Shown piece after piece: positions 15,595 to 25,293 of a stretch of DNA of 64,000 nt. The DNA is taken from positions 214,501-278,500 of the forward strand of contig JADJHZ010000024.1 in NCBI GenBank assembly GCA_016707205.1, in the 5' to 3' direction. Source of the DNA: Haliscomenobacter sp. (GTDB lineage: Bacteria; Bacteroidota; Bacteroidia; Chitinophagales; Saprospiraceae). The notes under the pieces were generated by a model that saw nothing but the letters and a program-made list of their open reading frames with translations, did not search any database and was not told where the DNA came from. A program made the position numbers and the translations under genes. How positions within the stretch are numbered: the stretch's first letter is position 1; each line of letters opens with the position of its first letter.

Positions 15595-17094
15595 ATGTTA
15601 AAAATGCAGCAGTTTATTAGCGTTTGGGTTATGGTTTTAGGGATTGCCGCCTCTTCTTGCGGCCAGGCGCCGCCGCTTCCTCCTTTGTCTGTCAACGCAG
15701 ATCCGTTGTATAAAAACCATCCGCAATACCGGGAAGGGGCTTTAACAACCCGGCGGTTCAAGCACGAAGAAATCGTCCCCCTGATTGCCAAACTACCGGC
15801 GCCCCTGTTCCAGGTCCAGACGGTTGGAAAATCGATGGAGGGAAGGAGCGTTTACCATATCAAAGCGGGGAACGGACCGGTTACCGTCTTGTTGTGGTCG
15901 CAAATGCACGGGGATGAATCCACGGCTACCATGGCCTTATTCGACATGTTTAACTTCCTGCAACGCAGCGACGAGCTGAATCCGCTGAGGGAGCTGCTGC
16001 TTACCAAACTAAATATCCATTTCATTCCAATGCTCAACCCCGATGGCGCGGAGCGGTTTACCCGCCGGAATGTGCAGGATATCGACATCAACCGCGATGC
16101 CCAGCGCCTGGTCACGCCGGAAGGACAGATTCTCAAGCGGGTAAGGGACAGCCTGAACGCCCAATGGGGCTTCAACCTCCACGACCAGAGCCGGTATTAT
16201 GCCGCCGGCACAAACCCCAAAACCGCATCGATCTCCTTCCTGGCGCCCGCTTACAACGTGGAAAAAGACATCAACGAGGTTCGGGGGAATGCTATGCGCC
16301 TCATTGCCCTGATGAACCGCACCCTGCAGCAATACATCCCCGAACGCGTGGCCCGCTACGACGACACTCACGAACCCCGGGCTTTTGGAGACAATATCCA
16401 GAAATGGGGCACCAGTACCATCCTCATCGAGTCCGGCGGATTTCCCAACGATCCGGAAAAACAGGAGTTGCGGCGCCTCAATTTTGTGTCCATCCTCACC
16501 GCGCTGGAAGGGATAGCACAAGAAGTTTATTCTCAATACGACTTCACCTTTTACGACGCCCTTCCGTTTAACGAGAGTAACGCCTTCCACGATCTGATCG
16601 TGCGCGAAGCAGAGGTGCAACGCAACGGCCGCTGGTATAAAGTAGATCTGGCGTTCCGCAGGGAGGAAGCTCCGATCAACAACTTCCGGTATTATTTTTT
16701 CCGGGGATCCGTTTCCGAAGTCGGCGACCTGTCTACCTCCTTCGGCTACGAAGAACTCCAGGCCAAAGGTTACCGGGCTGTTCCTGGCAAAGTGTATTCG
16801 ACCATCCTGCCCAACGTGCAGGAATTAACTAAGCTCGATGTGGCGGCATTGCTCCGGGCAGGCGTGACGGATATTCCCGTCAAAGCCTTCGACAATACCC
16901 TGGACAATAGCCAGCTTCCCGTGCGACTGATAAAACCGGAGGAAAAGAACGGAGGTATCCGCCTGGGCGTCAACCCTTCTGTTTTACTGCAAAAGGACGG
17001 CGAAACCCACTATGTCGTGGTGAACGGGGCGTTGTTCGATGTGCGGCAGGATCCGCAAAAATTCAGGGAATTGGTAAAAAAAGCCGCCCAATAA
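15595..17094 (+). CDS. M14 family zinc carboxypeptidase, lipoprotein
   Basis: A 499-residue exported enzyme with a probable lipobox (GIAASSC, Cys22). The M14 zinc site is seen as QMHGDEST (His105, Glu108) and FNLHDQS (His196), with the catalytic glutamate in ILIESGG (Glu279). The segment MLNPDGAERFTRRN is the substrate-binding Asn-Arg region typical of the family. It should remove C-terminal residues from peptides or peptidoglycan stem peptides in the periplasm; the specificity is unknown. The C-terminal 150 residues are an additional uncharacterised region. It is followed after 10 bases by a RidA gene. Confidence 0.9.
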   Translation: MLKMQQFISVWVMVLGIAASSCGQAPPLPPLSVNADPLYKNHPQYREGALTTRRFKHEEIVPLIAKLPAPLFQVQTVGKSMEGRSVYHIKAGNGPVTVLLWSQMHGDESTATMALFDMFNFLQRSDELNPLRELLLTKLNIHFIPMLNPDGAERFTRRNVQDIDINRDAQRLVTPEGQILKRVRDSLNAQWGFNLHDQSRYYAAGTNPKTASISFLAPAYNVEKDINEVRGNAMRLIALMNRTLQQYIPERVARYDDTHEPRAFGDNIQKWGTSTILIESGGFPNDPEKQELRRLNFVSILTALEGIAQEVYSQYDFTFYDALPFNESNAFHDLIVREAEVQRNGRWYKVDLAFRREEAPINNFRYYFFRGSVSEVGDLSTSFGYEELQAKGYRAVPGKVYSTILPNVQELTKLDVAALLRAGVTDIPVKAFDNTLDNSQLPVRLIKPEEKNGGIRLGVNPSVLLQKDGETHYVVVNGALFDVRQDPQKFRELVKKAAQ

Positions 17095-17104
17095 CGCCAG
17101 AACT

Positions 17105-17476
17105 ATGGAATATGTATCAACCTCCAGCGCCCCTGCTCCCGGGGGGCACTACTCCCAAGCGGTTGTCCACAACGGGCTGATCTTTGTTGCAGGCCAGCTC
17201 CCGATCCGCCCCGACGGAGAAAAATGCCTGGGCAGCATCGAAGAGCAAACGGTAGTCGTGCTGGCCAATCTGAAATCTATTCTGGAAGCGGCAGGCAGCA
17301 GCCTGGAAAAGGTGCTGAAAACCACGGTTTATGTGTCGGATATCCGCCTCTGGGGAAGGGTCAACGCCGTATACGCCGAAGCGTTCGGAAGCCATAAACC
17401 GGCGAGGGCGGTTGTCCCTGTGCCAGAGCTGCACTATGGGTTTTTGATCGAGGTGGAAGCCGTAGCTCACCAATAA
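17105..17476 (+). CDS. RidA family protein
   Basis: A 123-residue YjgF/RidA protein. Features: GGHYSQAVVHNGLIFVAGQL at the start, TVVVLANLKSILEAAGSSLE in the middle, and KPARAVVPVPELHYG with the Arg that binds the substrate carboxylate, then LIEVEAVA. RidA enzymes hydrolyse reactive enamines/imines made by PLP enzymes; many relatives have other roles. The gene follows the M14 peptidase by 10 bases. A strong terminator follows. Confidence 0.9.
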   Translation: MEYVSTSSAPAPGGHYSQAVVHNGLIFVAGQLPIRPDGEKCLGSIEEQTVVVLANLKSILEAAGSSLEKVLKTTVYVSDIRLWGRVNAVYAEAFGSHKPARAVVPVPELHYGFLIEVEAVAHQ

Positions 17477-17523
17477 AAAGCAGAGAGGGGGCCCGACTGA
17501 GTCGGGCCCCCTCTCTGCTTTTT
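17475..17523. terminator. Strong bidirectional terminator
   Basis: A perfect 23-bp stem (17475-17497 with 17501-17523) around TGA, GC-rich in the middle and flanked by A5 and T5. It lies between the convergent ridA-like gene and the sortilin-like gene and can end both transcripts. Confidence 0.93.
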
Positions 17524-17533
17524 ATTATTAATA

Positions 17534-20500
17534 TCAATTCATCTTCAACGGTTCGGTCTTTTTAAACAGCGAAAACTGAACCGCTTCCACCGTTTTCTGA
17601 TACGCTGCAAAATCCTTATCGAAGAAGGCGTTGATCTTCTGCAAGATCTGGGCGGTATGGGTGCGGGCTTTTTCCATCGTTCGGGTCACCGCCTGGTTGG
17701 CCGGGCCGTCGAGGGAGCGGAGGTATTGCATGGGCGCGCCAAGGATACGCGAAAGCGCCTCGCCGGTATAAGGCGCCACTTTGGCGCCGCCCTCGCCCCA
17801 GATCATTTTTTCCAGCGCAGCAATCGTATCCTGGACCGTTTTGCCCATCTTGGCAACCTGCTGCTTGATGCTGTCCGGAGCGGAGCCCATAGCCGCATCC
17901 ACGCGTTTGATGGCATTACTTGCTTCGCGCAGGCGGTCTACGCCGGCGGCAGCGGATTTCGAGACGCTTTCCATTTCTTTGTACACGGCTTCCCGAGCCT
18001 GCAAATCGGCCAGAGACACGTTAAGCCGGGGATCAGTTTTGACGGTCACCATGGTGGAGTCTTTATGCTGGCCATAGACGACCACCACCTTATACGTCCC
18101 CGGCAACACAGAAGGCCCGCTGGCAGGGTCGGCATCGGGGCGGCGCTCTTGGCGCGAGGGCCCTGCGACGCCGTTGCGCTCCAACCCCCAGTAAATGCGT
18201 ACCAGGCCTGTATCCAGGCGGGTGCTGAAGGTGCGGACCGTATCGCCATTCATAGTCAAAACAGCTACCTTGGCGCGTTCCGGGCGTTTGGTGGGCGCGG
18301 CTTTCTTTTCGGGTTCCGGAGCGGGCAGAGGAGCGGGCGCTGCTTTCTTGCCCTTTGCGGCAGCAGGGGGAGCAGGCACTTTAGCCGTCATCACCCCATA
18401 CGAATCCGGTTTATTCCAAACGGCGAGAATGGCGCCGGCGCTCTTCGTTTCGCCCTCAAACTGCGCCATGGCAGGGAAGTGGTACCCCTGGAACGATTTA
18501 TACTCCGCCAGGTAGGCATCCGGGGCTGGGAATACCTTCAAGGGTTGGTCCAGCACCTTGCCTTCGGTACGCGCTATTTCCCGGAACGGGCGGATATCAT
18601 CAAAAATCCAAAGCGCGCGGCCAAAAGTGGCGATGACCAGGTCCTGGTCGCGGGGATGGATTTTCAGATCGCTGGTCGGAACGGAAGGATAGCCGTTCAT
18701 CCACTTGTTCCAGTTCTCCCCACCGTCGATGCTGAAGTAGAGGCCATAATCCGTACCTAGCCAAAGGTGCTTGGGCACTTCGGGATCCTGGGTAATGGAA
18801 AGGGCATAGCCCTGTACTTTTTTCTCATCGGCAATTTGCCGGAAGGTCTGGCCGAAATCGGTCGTGTGGAACACCATAGGGCGGTAGTCGTTCCTTCGGT
18901 AGTCGTTCACCACCACAAATGCCTCTCCGGCATTTTTCTGAGAGACCTCAATGAAGGGAATCCAGCTTCCCGGCTTGACGCCCGGCAGGCGGCTGAGAAG
19001 GTTGGTCCAGGTTTTGCCCCGGTCGCGGGTGAACTGGAGGTTGCCGTCGTCGGTACCTACCCAGATTACATTGGCGTCTGCCGGGCTGGGGGCGATGGCG
19101 ATGATGGTTGTATTGTTTTCGGCAGAGGTAACGTCGTAGGTCAGCCCTCCGGTATCCTTGCGCTGACGGGCAGTGTCGTTGGTCGTCAGATCCGGGGATA
19201 TGATTTCCCAGGTTTGGCCACAATCCTTGCTGTAGTGCACAAACTGGCTTCCATAGTAAATACCGCAGGCATTGGAGGGATCCTGACAGAAGGCGGCATT
19301 CCAGTTGAAGCGGAGTTCTTTCCCTTCCGGATGGGTTGGTTTGATGAAGGTCGTTTTGCCGGTTTCCCGGTCGACATATCCGACGTTACCTCCCTGGGAC
19401 ATGGCATACACGTAGCGGTTGTTGTCCGGGCGGAACGCCACGTCGAAGCCGTCGCCGAAGTAAACCTCCTGCCAGTGGCTGTTGCGGATGCCGCCTTGTT
19501 GCCACACATTGCTGGGGCCTACAAACGAACCGTTGTCCTGCAAACCTCCGCCCACATTGTAAGGGATGTCCATATCGAAGTTGATGTGATAGAACTGCCC
19601 GACAGGGATGTTTTCTGCAAACACCCAGTTGATTCCCCCATCCCGGGAGATATTTAACCCCCGTCGTTGCCATCGATGAGGTAATTAGGATCATCCGGGT
19701 GAATCCACCAGGCGTGGTGGTCGGGGTGAACGCCAGAATAGGGCAGCAGGGTCTCAAAGGTTTTGCCGCCGTCTTCGCTCTTGGTCACCAGGGAAAACAG
19801 GTTATATATCCGGTTCTCGTTTTTGGGGTCTACATATATTTCATGGTAATAAAACGGGCGGTTACTCACAGCGTCTCCTTTCGCCACCTGGGTCCATTTG
19901 AACCCGCCGTCGGCAGAGCGGTAGAGCCCGTTTTCCTTGGCCTCGACCAGCGCGTAGACGACGTTGGGTTTCGAGCGGGCAATCGCCAGGCCAGTGCGGC
20001 CCAGATCTCCAGCGGGAAGCCCGTCTTTTTCTGTGCGTTTTTCCCAGGTATCGCCGCCGTCGTGGGTGACGTAGATCCCCGATCCGGGTCCTCCGGAAGT
20101 GAACCGCCAGGGTTGGCGGCCGTATTCCCACAGCGCGGCAATCAGTTTCCTGGGGTTAGAGGGGTCAGCGACCAGATCGGCACAGCCGGCGCGGTCGTTG
20201 GTAAACAGGATCTTTTCCCAGGTTTTACCGCCGTCTTTGGTGCGGAACACGCCGCGCTCGGAGTTGGGCCCAAACGGGGAGCCCTGAGCGCCCACATAGA
20301 CAACGTCGGAGTTTTCACGGCTGACGATAATCCGGTGAATGGTTTTGGTTTCTTTCAATCCCATGCATTTCCAGGTCTTACCTCCGTCGAGGGAGCGGTA
20401 GATTCCTTCTCCGGTATTCAGGGAGTTGCGGGGGTTGCCTTCGCCGGTTCCTACCCAGATATCGCTGGGATTGGCCTGGTTGATCGCGATAGCTCCGATC

Positions 20501-20763
20501 GACTGAACCGGCTGGTCGTCGAAGATGGGCTGCCAGTTGATCCCTCCGGAGGCCGATTTCCAAACGCCGCCAGAGGCCGTTCCGGCATAAATAATGTCCG
20601 GATTGCTCAGGTCGACGTCGATGGCCGTTACGCGGCCGCTCATGCCCGCAGGGCCGATGTTGCGCGGTTCAATGCCTTTGAACCATTTGGTGTCAATAGA
20701 TTGTCCGCTCAACAGGAACGGCAACAGCCCACAAAGCCAGATGAGTGCCAGTTTTTTTGTCAT
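17534..20763 (-). pseudogene. Sortilin-like (VPS10/Asp-box) exported protein, single frameshift
   Basis: A coding region for about 1075 residues, split into 20763-19654 (369 aa, signal peptide ending LLSGQS) and a second frame reaching 17534. It is a paralogue of 30051-33350. Repeated Asp-box/BNR blades (SLDGGKTWK, TKDGGKTWE, THDGGDTWE) form beta-propellers as in VPS10/sialidase-like proteins. The paralogue reads NDGGLNISRDGG; here the reverse-strand run at 19658-19662 has five G where six would keep the frame (GAC GGG GGG TTA AAT ATC). Downstream sequence is fully conserved, so the protein is otherwise intact. A linker rich in Ala, Pro and Lys occupies the place of the Gly-Pro linker of the paralogue. 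Function is unknown; no catalytic residues could be assigned. Confidence 0.85.
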
Positions 20764-20834
20764 ATTGATGGTTTTATTTCAGGTAAAAATAAGGAAGTAT
20801 CGAGAAGTCAGGCAAAAAGTAGACGAGTGGCTGC

Positions 20835-21743
20835 TTATTTACCGAACAATTCATTCAACATCCTTGCCAGCCGGTACCCGCTCAGGGCCAGTTGGCGGCG
20901 CACGACTTCCTGACCTTGCTGAAGGTAGGTAGCGGTCAGCTCATCTCCAGACATGAGGTAAAGGTCTCTTCCCCGGTTATCTTTGCCTTTTACTCCGCGG
21001 TAGGCATGTTTCATGGCGAGTTTATGGCTTTCCAGGGCCCAAAAATCGGGATCGAGGGTAGAGGCGTTGGGAAAGCTGGATTCGGGAAATTCGTTCATGA
21101 GCTGGTTTGCCAGAATGCGGATACGGCCGACCTGATCCTCGGTGAGCGGGTTTTTTGGTTTGCCGTACGGGCGGATGTCGTTATAGGCACTCAGGTACCC
21201 GCAACCGTCGTCCCATAAAGCATGGAGGTTGTTCCAGGTGGAATCTTTGAGCGCAAACCCATTGCCTCCCCGGTTTCCTCCGGGCTGTTCGTGGGTAAAA
21301 ACGGAGGTACTATGCAACGGCTGGTGCAGATCGCTGACGAAATGTACGAGGAATGCCAGGAAACGGGCTTTTTCAATTTCCCGGGGCCTGTTATTTCGAA
21401 AGATGTATTGACACTCCCCAATGGCCCAGATAATATCCACCTCGGGTTGAGGGGGAAGAGCAACCCCATCGGGGTTGGACGGGAGGTTGGTATAGTGCCA
21501 GGTATCATAAGCGCGCACGCCCTCCGCTTTGAGGTCGTCGGGCCAGGGGCCGGTGGTGATAAAGTGGTTGACGTAGGGATAATCCCGCTGGAGTACTTTG
21601 GTCAGTTCATCAACCCGCTTCCGGGCGGGCTCGCTGAGATTGGCATACGCGATCATCGCGGTGACCATGTGGCCGGGGTCCCACCAGGCCTGTAAACGCA
21701 GGGACGAAATCAAGATAATGGTTAAAAGGAACAGCTTTTTCAT
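20835..21743 (-). CDS. S1/P1 family nuclease
   Basis: A 302-residue secreted nuclease. The signal peptide (MKKLFLLTIILISSLRLQA) is followed directly by WWDPGH, whose Trp and His are the N-terminal zinc ligands of S1/P1 nucleases once cleaved. Other ligands are in TWHYTN, VHFVSDLHQPLH (the HxxxDxHQPLH signature) and NLHALWDDG. It should degrade single-stranded nucleic acids in the periplasm or outside the cell, with three zinc ions. The ATG at 21743 is chosen since it creates the signal peptide; an upstream in-frame ATG at 21821 would overlap the methyltransferase gene. Confidence 0.93.
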   Translation of the reverse strand: MKKLFLLTIILISSLRLQAWWDPGHMVTAMIAYANLSEPARKRVDELTKVLQRDYPYVNHFITTGPWPDDLKAEGVRAYDTWHYTNLPSNPDGVALPPQPEVDIIWAIGECQYIFRNNRPREIEKARFLAFLVHFVSDLHQPLHSTSVFTHEQPGGNRGGNGFALKDSTWNNLHALWDDGCGYLSAYNDIRPYGKPKNPLTEDQVGRIRILANQLMNEFPESSFPNASTLDPDFWALESHKLAMKHAYRGVKGKDNRGRDLYLMSGDELTATYLQQGQEVVRRQLALSGYRLARMLNELFGK

Positions 21744-21817
21744 TTGGGCGCTTTTGGAGGGCAAAATAAGAAAAAATGGAGGAAAGTGCGGGGGACGGTG
21801 GACAGACGGGGGACGCA

Positions 21818-22618
21818 TCATTTCTTCAATATCCAGACATCCTGAGGCAGCCCTTTGCCTTTCTCCAGAGGAGGCGCGATATGCTCCAGGATCTGGACTT
21901 TCTCAAACAGCTTTTCCATAAACGCCCGGGGATGGAACGCCGAATAGGTCCGGTGTCCTTCCTTTACATTACCCCGCACTACGAGCGCTCCGCGCTCGTA
22001 GGCTTCCCGTTCCGGCGGCGTCAGTTTTTCCTTAAAATGATCACCCTGGGCCGTCAGGAACAGGAGGCCTCCCGGACTCAGCACTCGGAGTAACTCCGCC
22101 ACCCAGGCATGGTGCATAGGCTCAGACAGGTGGGTAAAAATGGAAATGCCGTAAATTGCGTCGAAAAAGCCGGGCGGATAAGGAAGGCGGGCCTCCAGGG
22201 AGTTGTGGTTAAAGGAAACCCCGGGAAGGTTTTTTTTGCACCATTCGATGGAACGCAGGTTGTAATCCGTCCCATGGAGTACGCAAGACGGACCCATGAC
22301 CTCGGGCAAATGCCGGATGACACGGCCCGGCCCGCAACCCCAATCCAGGATCTTTTTGCCGTCAAAGTCCATGTATTTGGCCAGGTGCGCAGCGACCCAT
22401 TGGGCGGTTTCCTTGCCTTGGGTCAGGTATTTGCCATAATCCAGGCGATACGATTCGTAGAGCAGGTAATCGGGAGGAATGGCCACGCCGGGGTGGTCCC
22501 TAAGAAAGGTACGGTTGGAGTGCCGGTTGTTCCATTTTTCGAGGACGTACCGGAGCCGGTCGGTCCAGTAGATCAGCCGCAAAGCGCGGAGCGCGTTGGA
22601 GAGGGTTCCCTTATTCAT
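21818..22618 (-). CDS. Class I SAM-dependent methyltransferase
   Basis: A 266-residue protein with the Rossmann-type motif KILDWGCGPGRVIRHL (motif I), HGTDYNLRSIEWC (motif II acidic residue), FDAIYGISIFTHLSE and LLRVLSPGGLLFLTAQG (post-motif III). The substrate is not recognisable. The ATG at 22618 (MNKGTLSNAL) is preferred, with GAGGGC just upstream; an alternative start at 22660 adds 14 residues. It is 46 bases downstream of the DUF6544 gene on the same strand. Confidence 0.88.
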   Translation of the reverse strand: MNKGTLSNALRALRLIYWTDRLRYVLEKWNNRHSNRTFLRDHPGVAIPPDYLLYESYRLDYGKYLTQGKETAQWVAAHLAKYMDFDGKKILDWGCGPGRVIRHLPEVMGPSCVLHGTDYNLRSIEWCKKNLPGVSFNHNSLEARLPYPPGFFDAIYGISIFTHLSEPMHHAWVAELLRVLSPGGLLFLTAQGDHFKEKLTPPEREAYERGALVVRGNVKEGHRTYSAFHPRAFMEKLFEKVQILEHIAPPLEKGKGLPQDVWILKK

Positions 22619-22664
22619 GCCCTCAAGTTCCGTAAAAAACGGGGAAATGGAAAAAATCAACGCA

Positions 22665-23762
22665 TTAGCGATACACCACTTTTTTCAGCCTGAACTTCCC
22701 GTAAGGGTAATCCCCTTCCGTATACCGATAGACCGCATCTCCGAAGTGTGGCAACCGGTATCCGTCGGGAGTGGTCCGGAAATCGCTCATCGGAGTGAGC
22801 CACGGGAATTTTTTCATGGTACCGTCTTCCTGAGTGGCGTAGCGGTCGTTGGAGATAAAATTGACCAGATCCCCCTGTTCGTTGAAATGGAGCCACGCGG
22901 ATACCGTAATCCCCTTATTGGAAAACGAGGCCAGAACGCGGCTGCTATCCGATTGAAGCCATTGAATGCGCGGATCAATCAAGGTCGCAGGCGCCATGCA
23001 GCACATGTCGTTGAAAAAGGTCACGGTTTCGGAAGTATCCATCTCGGGGCCCTCGGCAGATTGCACCTTGAATAGGGAGAACAAGCGGATGTCCATCACC
23101 GCCTTCCCGTCGATGAAGTGATGATACCCCGTCACCGGCATACCTTTCATCCGGGCGTTCATAAAGAACAAGCGGGTTGGGTGTTCCAGGAAGTTGTACT
23201 GCTCGCAGGTAAAGGGCATCCAGGGCGCGTTATCATTCCCCCGGATCTCCCCTTCAAACTCCAGGATAAAATACCGCACTTTGGGTTTTCCCAACACCCC
23301 AGCCTTGCGGAGGTAATTTTGTACAGGAAGGGGCAACGGTTGCAGGTCGGTTTCCTGAATGCGCTCCAATTGGGAGTTGGCCGTCTTGGCCAGCCCGGCT
23401 TTTACATCCTTTTGATATTGCCGTTCAAAGCTCCAGGCGCCAAAAGCCAAAATAGTTCCGAGAAGTACAACCATATTGGCGATCGTTCCGAATCGGGCAT
23501 CCTTCCAGGCGGTAAAAAGGAGTATTTGAGACATAACCGCCGCAAGGAGGCCGATAGCCCACCACCAGGAAACTTGAAAAACAACCAAAACCGCGACAAC
23601 AACAAAAAGGAACATGGTAAGGAGCCACACAGCGCCTGCGGGTTTGGAAATACTCCGGGAAAGGGGCAGCTTTTCGCCGTACCCAAACGCTTTGGCAAAG
23701 CCCATGGCGTGAATGAGTCCGTGGACAAGGATGAAAAAGGCAAAAAAGAGGCGGAAAAGCAT
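22665..23762 (-). CDS. DUF6544 family membrane protein
   Basis: A 365-residue protein. Four hydrophobic segments occupy about residues 3-22, 43-61, 66-84 and 92-113 (first one FRLFFAFFILVHGLIHAMGF). A soluble domain of about 240 residues follows with LPLPVQNYLRKAGVLGKPKV, FEGEIRGNDNAPWMPFTCEQ and YRLPHFGDAVYRYTEGDYPY. This matches DUF6544, an uncharacterised family with lipocalin-like beta-sheet content predicted. It precedes the methyltransferase gene by 46 bases. Confidence 0.8.
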   Translation of the reverse strand: MLFRLFFAFFILVHGLIHAMGFAKAFGYGEKLPLSRSISKPAGAVWLLTMFLFVVVAVLVVFQVSWWWAIGLLAAVMSQILLFTAWKDARFGTIANMVVLLGTILAFGAWSFERQYQKDVKAGLAKTANSQLERIQETDLQPLPLPVQNYLRKAGVLGKPKVRYFILEFEGEIRGNDNAPWMPFTCEQYNFLEHPTRLFFMNARMKGMPVTGYHHFIDGKAVMDIRLFSLFKVQSAEGPEMDTSETVTFFNDMCCMAPATLIDPRIQWLQSDSSRVLASFSNKGITVSAWLHFNEQGDLVNFISNDRYATQEDGTMKKFPWLTPMSDFRTTPDGYRLPHFGDAVYRYTEGDYPYGKFRLKKVVYR

Positions 23763-23876
23763 AGCGGAAGGGGATTTATTGCAAAATTAGGCATGTGCTC
23801 TGGAGGATGTTACTGAGGATAATCCAATTGAAAGGTGATTTTACTCAGTAAAGGATGTTTAACGATACGGGGGGTT

Positions 23877-24695
23877 CTACCGCTTCTTATGCTTATCCAC
23901 CGACGCCTCTTCCGTCTTCGACGACGACGCCACCATCTGCCGGATCGTTGCCAATTCTGCCGGAGTGAGCTCCCGCCAATGGCCGGGGCGAAGCTTACCG
24001 AGGGAAACGTTCATGATGCGGGTGCGCTTCAGGCGCACCACTTCGTACCCAAGGAACTCACACATGCGGCGGATCTGCCGGTTGAGGCCCTGGGTGAGGA
24101 TGATTTGAAAGGTCGATTCGCCGGTTTGGTCCACCCGGCATTTTTTGGTGACCGTTCCCAGGATGGGCACCCCTTCCCGCATCCGTTTCAGGAAATCCGG
24201 CGTAATGGGCCGGCCGACGGTCACGACGTATTCCTTTTCGTGGTTGTTTCCTGCACGGAGGACTTTATTGACAACGTCTCCGTCGTTGGTGAGAAAGATC
24301 AGCCCTTGTGATGCTTTATCGAGCCGCCCGATAGGGAACAGCCGCAGCGGATGATTGATGAAGCGGATAATGTTTTGCGGCTCTTTCGGATCGGTGGTAC
24401 AGACGATACCCACCGGTTTGTTGAACGCGATGTACAGGGCTTCGGGTTTTTCCCGGAGCGGCTTGCCGTCGAGCAGCACCTCATCGCCTTCGAACACCCG
24501 GTTGCCGGAAACAGCGATTTGGCCGTTGATCGTCACGCGCCCGGCTTTGATCCAGACGTCCGCCTCGCGCCGGGAGCAGATTCCCGTGCCGCTGATGAAT
24601 TTGTTCAGGCTGATGGACTCTTCGTTCGAACGTTCCAAGGTGGAGCAGGTTTTTGCAAAGTTGGCAACTTTCTGGTTCCTATCTTTACCTGTCAC
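23877..24695 (-). CDS. rluF: 23S rRNA pseudouridine synthase RluF type
   Basis: A 272-residue RsuA-family enzyme. An S4 RNA-binding domain (SLNKFISGTGICSRREADVW) is followed by the catalytic motif FPIGRLDKASQGLIFLTNDG, with Asp126 as the nucleophile, and by LTQGLNRQIRRMCEFLGYEV, the conserved NRQIRRM box. The KASQGL variant after GRLD is characteristic of RluF, which modifies U2604 of 23S rRNA. The start appears to be GTG at 24695, since there is no ATG before the S4 domain. A lysine- and arginine-rich tail ends the protein. A second family member (RluB type) is at 42992. Confidence 0.9.
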   Translation of the reverse strand: MTGKDRNQKVANFAKTCSTLERSNEESISLNKFISGTGICSRREADVWIKAGRVTINGQIAVSGNRVFEGDEVLLDGKPLREKPEALYIAFNKPVGIVCTTDPKEPQNIIRFINHPLRLFPIGRLDKASQGLIFLTNDGDVVNKVLRAGNNHEKEYVVTVGRPITPDFLKRMREGVPILGTVTKKCRVDQTGESTFQIILTQGLNRQIRRMCEFLGYEVVRLKRTRIMNVSLGKLRPGHWRELTPAELATIRQMVASSSKTEEASVDKHKKR

Positions 24696-24710
24696 CTAAT
24701 TTTTGAGCAA

Positions 24711-24985
24711 ATGGATGAAAAACACCCTGATCCCGGCCAGGACCCCTACCAAATTACCCTTCACTCCTGGGACAAGGTATCGCCATCCGGGGCGAGGAAT
24801 CCCAATCCGGCTACGAAACCGGCAGCACCGGCGATTGGATGTATGTGTACTACCACTCCGAAGCCCGCCTGAATAAAGTATTACAAGACAACGGCTTTGA
24901 GGTATTGCGTCTCCTGATCAAGCCCTTTTCCAAAAGGGACGGGACGGCGTCGGAGCATTTGATTTTTTTGACAAGGAAAATGTAA
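24711..24985 (+). pseudogene. SAM methyltransferase remnant with deleted middle
   Basis: The ATG at 24711 starts MDEKHPDPGQDPYQITLHSW then DKV, matching the N-terminus of a Bacteroidota class I methyltransferase family (DPYxITxxTWNKVAxLY). From about 24778 another frame reads GEESQSGYETGSTGDWMYVY then YHSEARLNKVLQDNGFEVL, ending LIFLTRKM at 24985; this is the C-terminal part of the same family (EGDPxxSGFQxGSSGDRVYFYYH). The SAM-binding core, about 150 codons, is absent and the two ends are out of frame. It is a relic formed by an internal deletion. It is divergent from rluF. Confidence 0.8.
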
Positions 24986-25293
24986 ACCTATGAGCAGCTT
25001 TATTAAAGTTGGTTCAAAAAATCCTTGCATCGAACCAAAGCGATTGATCAACGCTTAGGGTAACCTCGCGACCGAACGAAATACCGGATCAGAAGTTGGT
25101 AAGAGAGGGACAATAGATTAGGGCCAAACCCAAAACATTAAAAATGCTCTTTTGAAAGAGCAGAATACCATAATTTTTGCTCTTTCAAAAGAGCATTTAA
25201 ATGGAATCGTTATTCATCAAATTTAACTCAACCAAAAGAGCTAAACAGGCAAATTAACGCAAAAGAATAACGCCATAGAAGCCGGAACACTGC
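24986..25293. other. Intergenic tract, no intact gene
   Basis: About 310 bases between two gene remnants. It contains the long inverted repeat at 25142-25198. An ATG at 25201 opens a frame of only 18 codons (MESLFIKFNSTKRAKQAN). I see no supported gene. Confidence 0.5.
25142..25198. repeat. Perfect 21-bp inverted repeat with self-complementary arms
   Basis: Left arm 25142-25162 and right arm 25178-25198 are perfect reverse complements around 15 bases. Each arm also contains its own palindrome GCTCTTT-TG-AAAGAGC (or CA in the other). The structure can fold as one long hairpin or two small ones. It ends 2 bases before an ATG at 25201. It could be an operator with two dyads, a terminator (T5 in the loop only) or a small mobile-element relic. 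Confidence 0.8.

Noticed and set aside
19654..19668. Programmed ribosomal frameshift or phase variation in the sortilin-like gene
   Set aside because: A G5 run is short for slip-strand variation, no slippery heptamer or downstream structure was seen, and three similar lesions in the window point to sequencing error.
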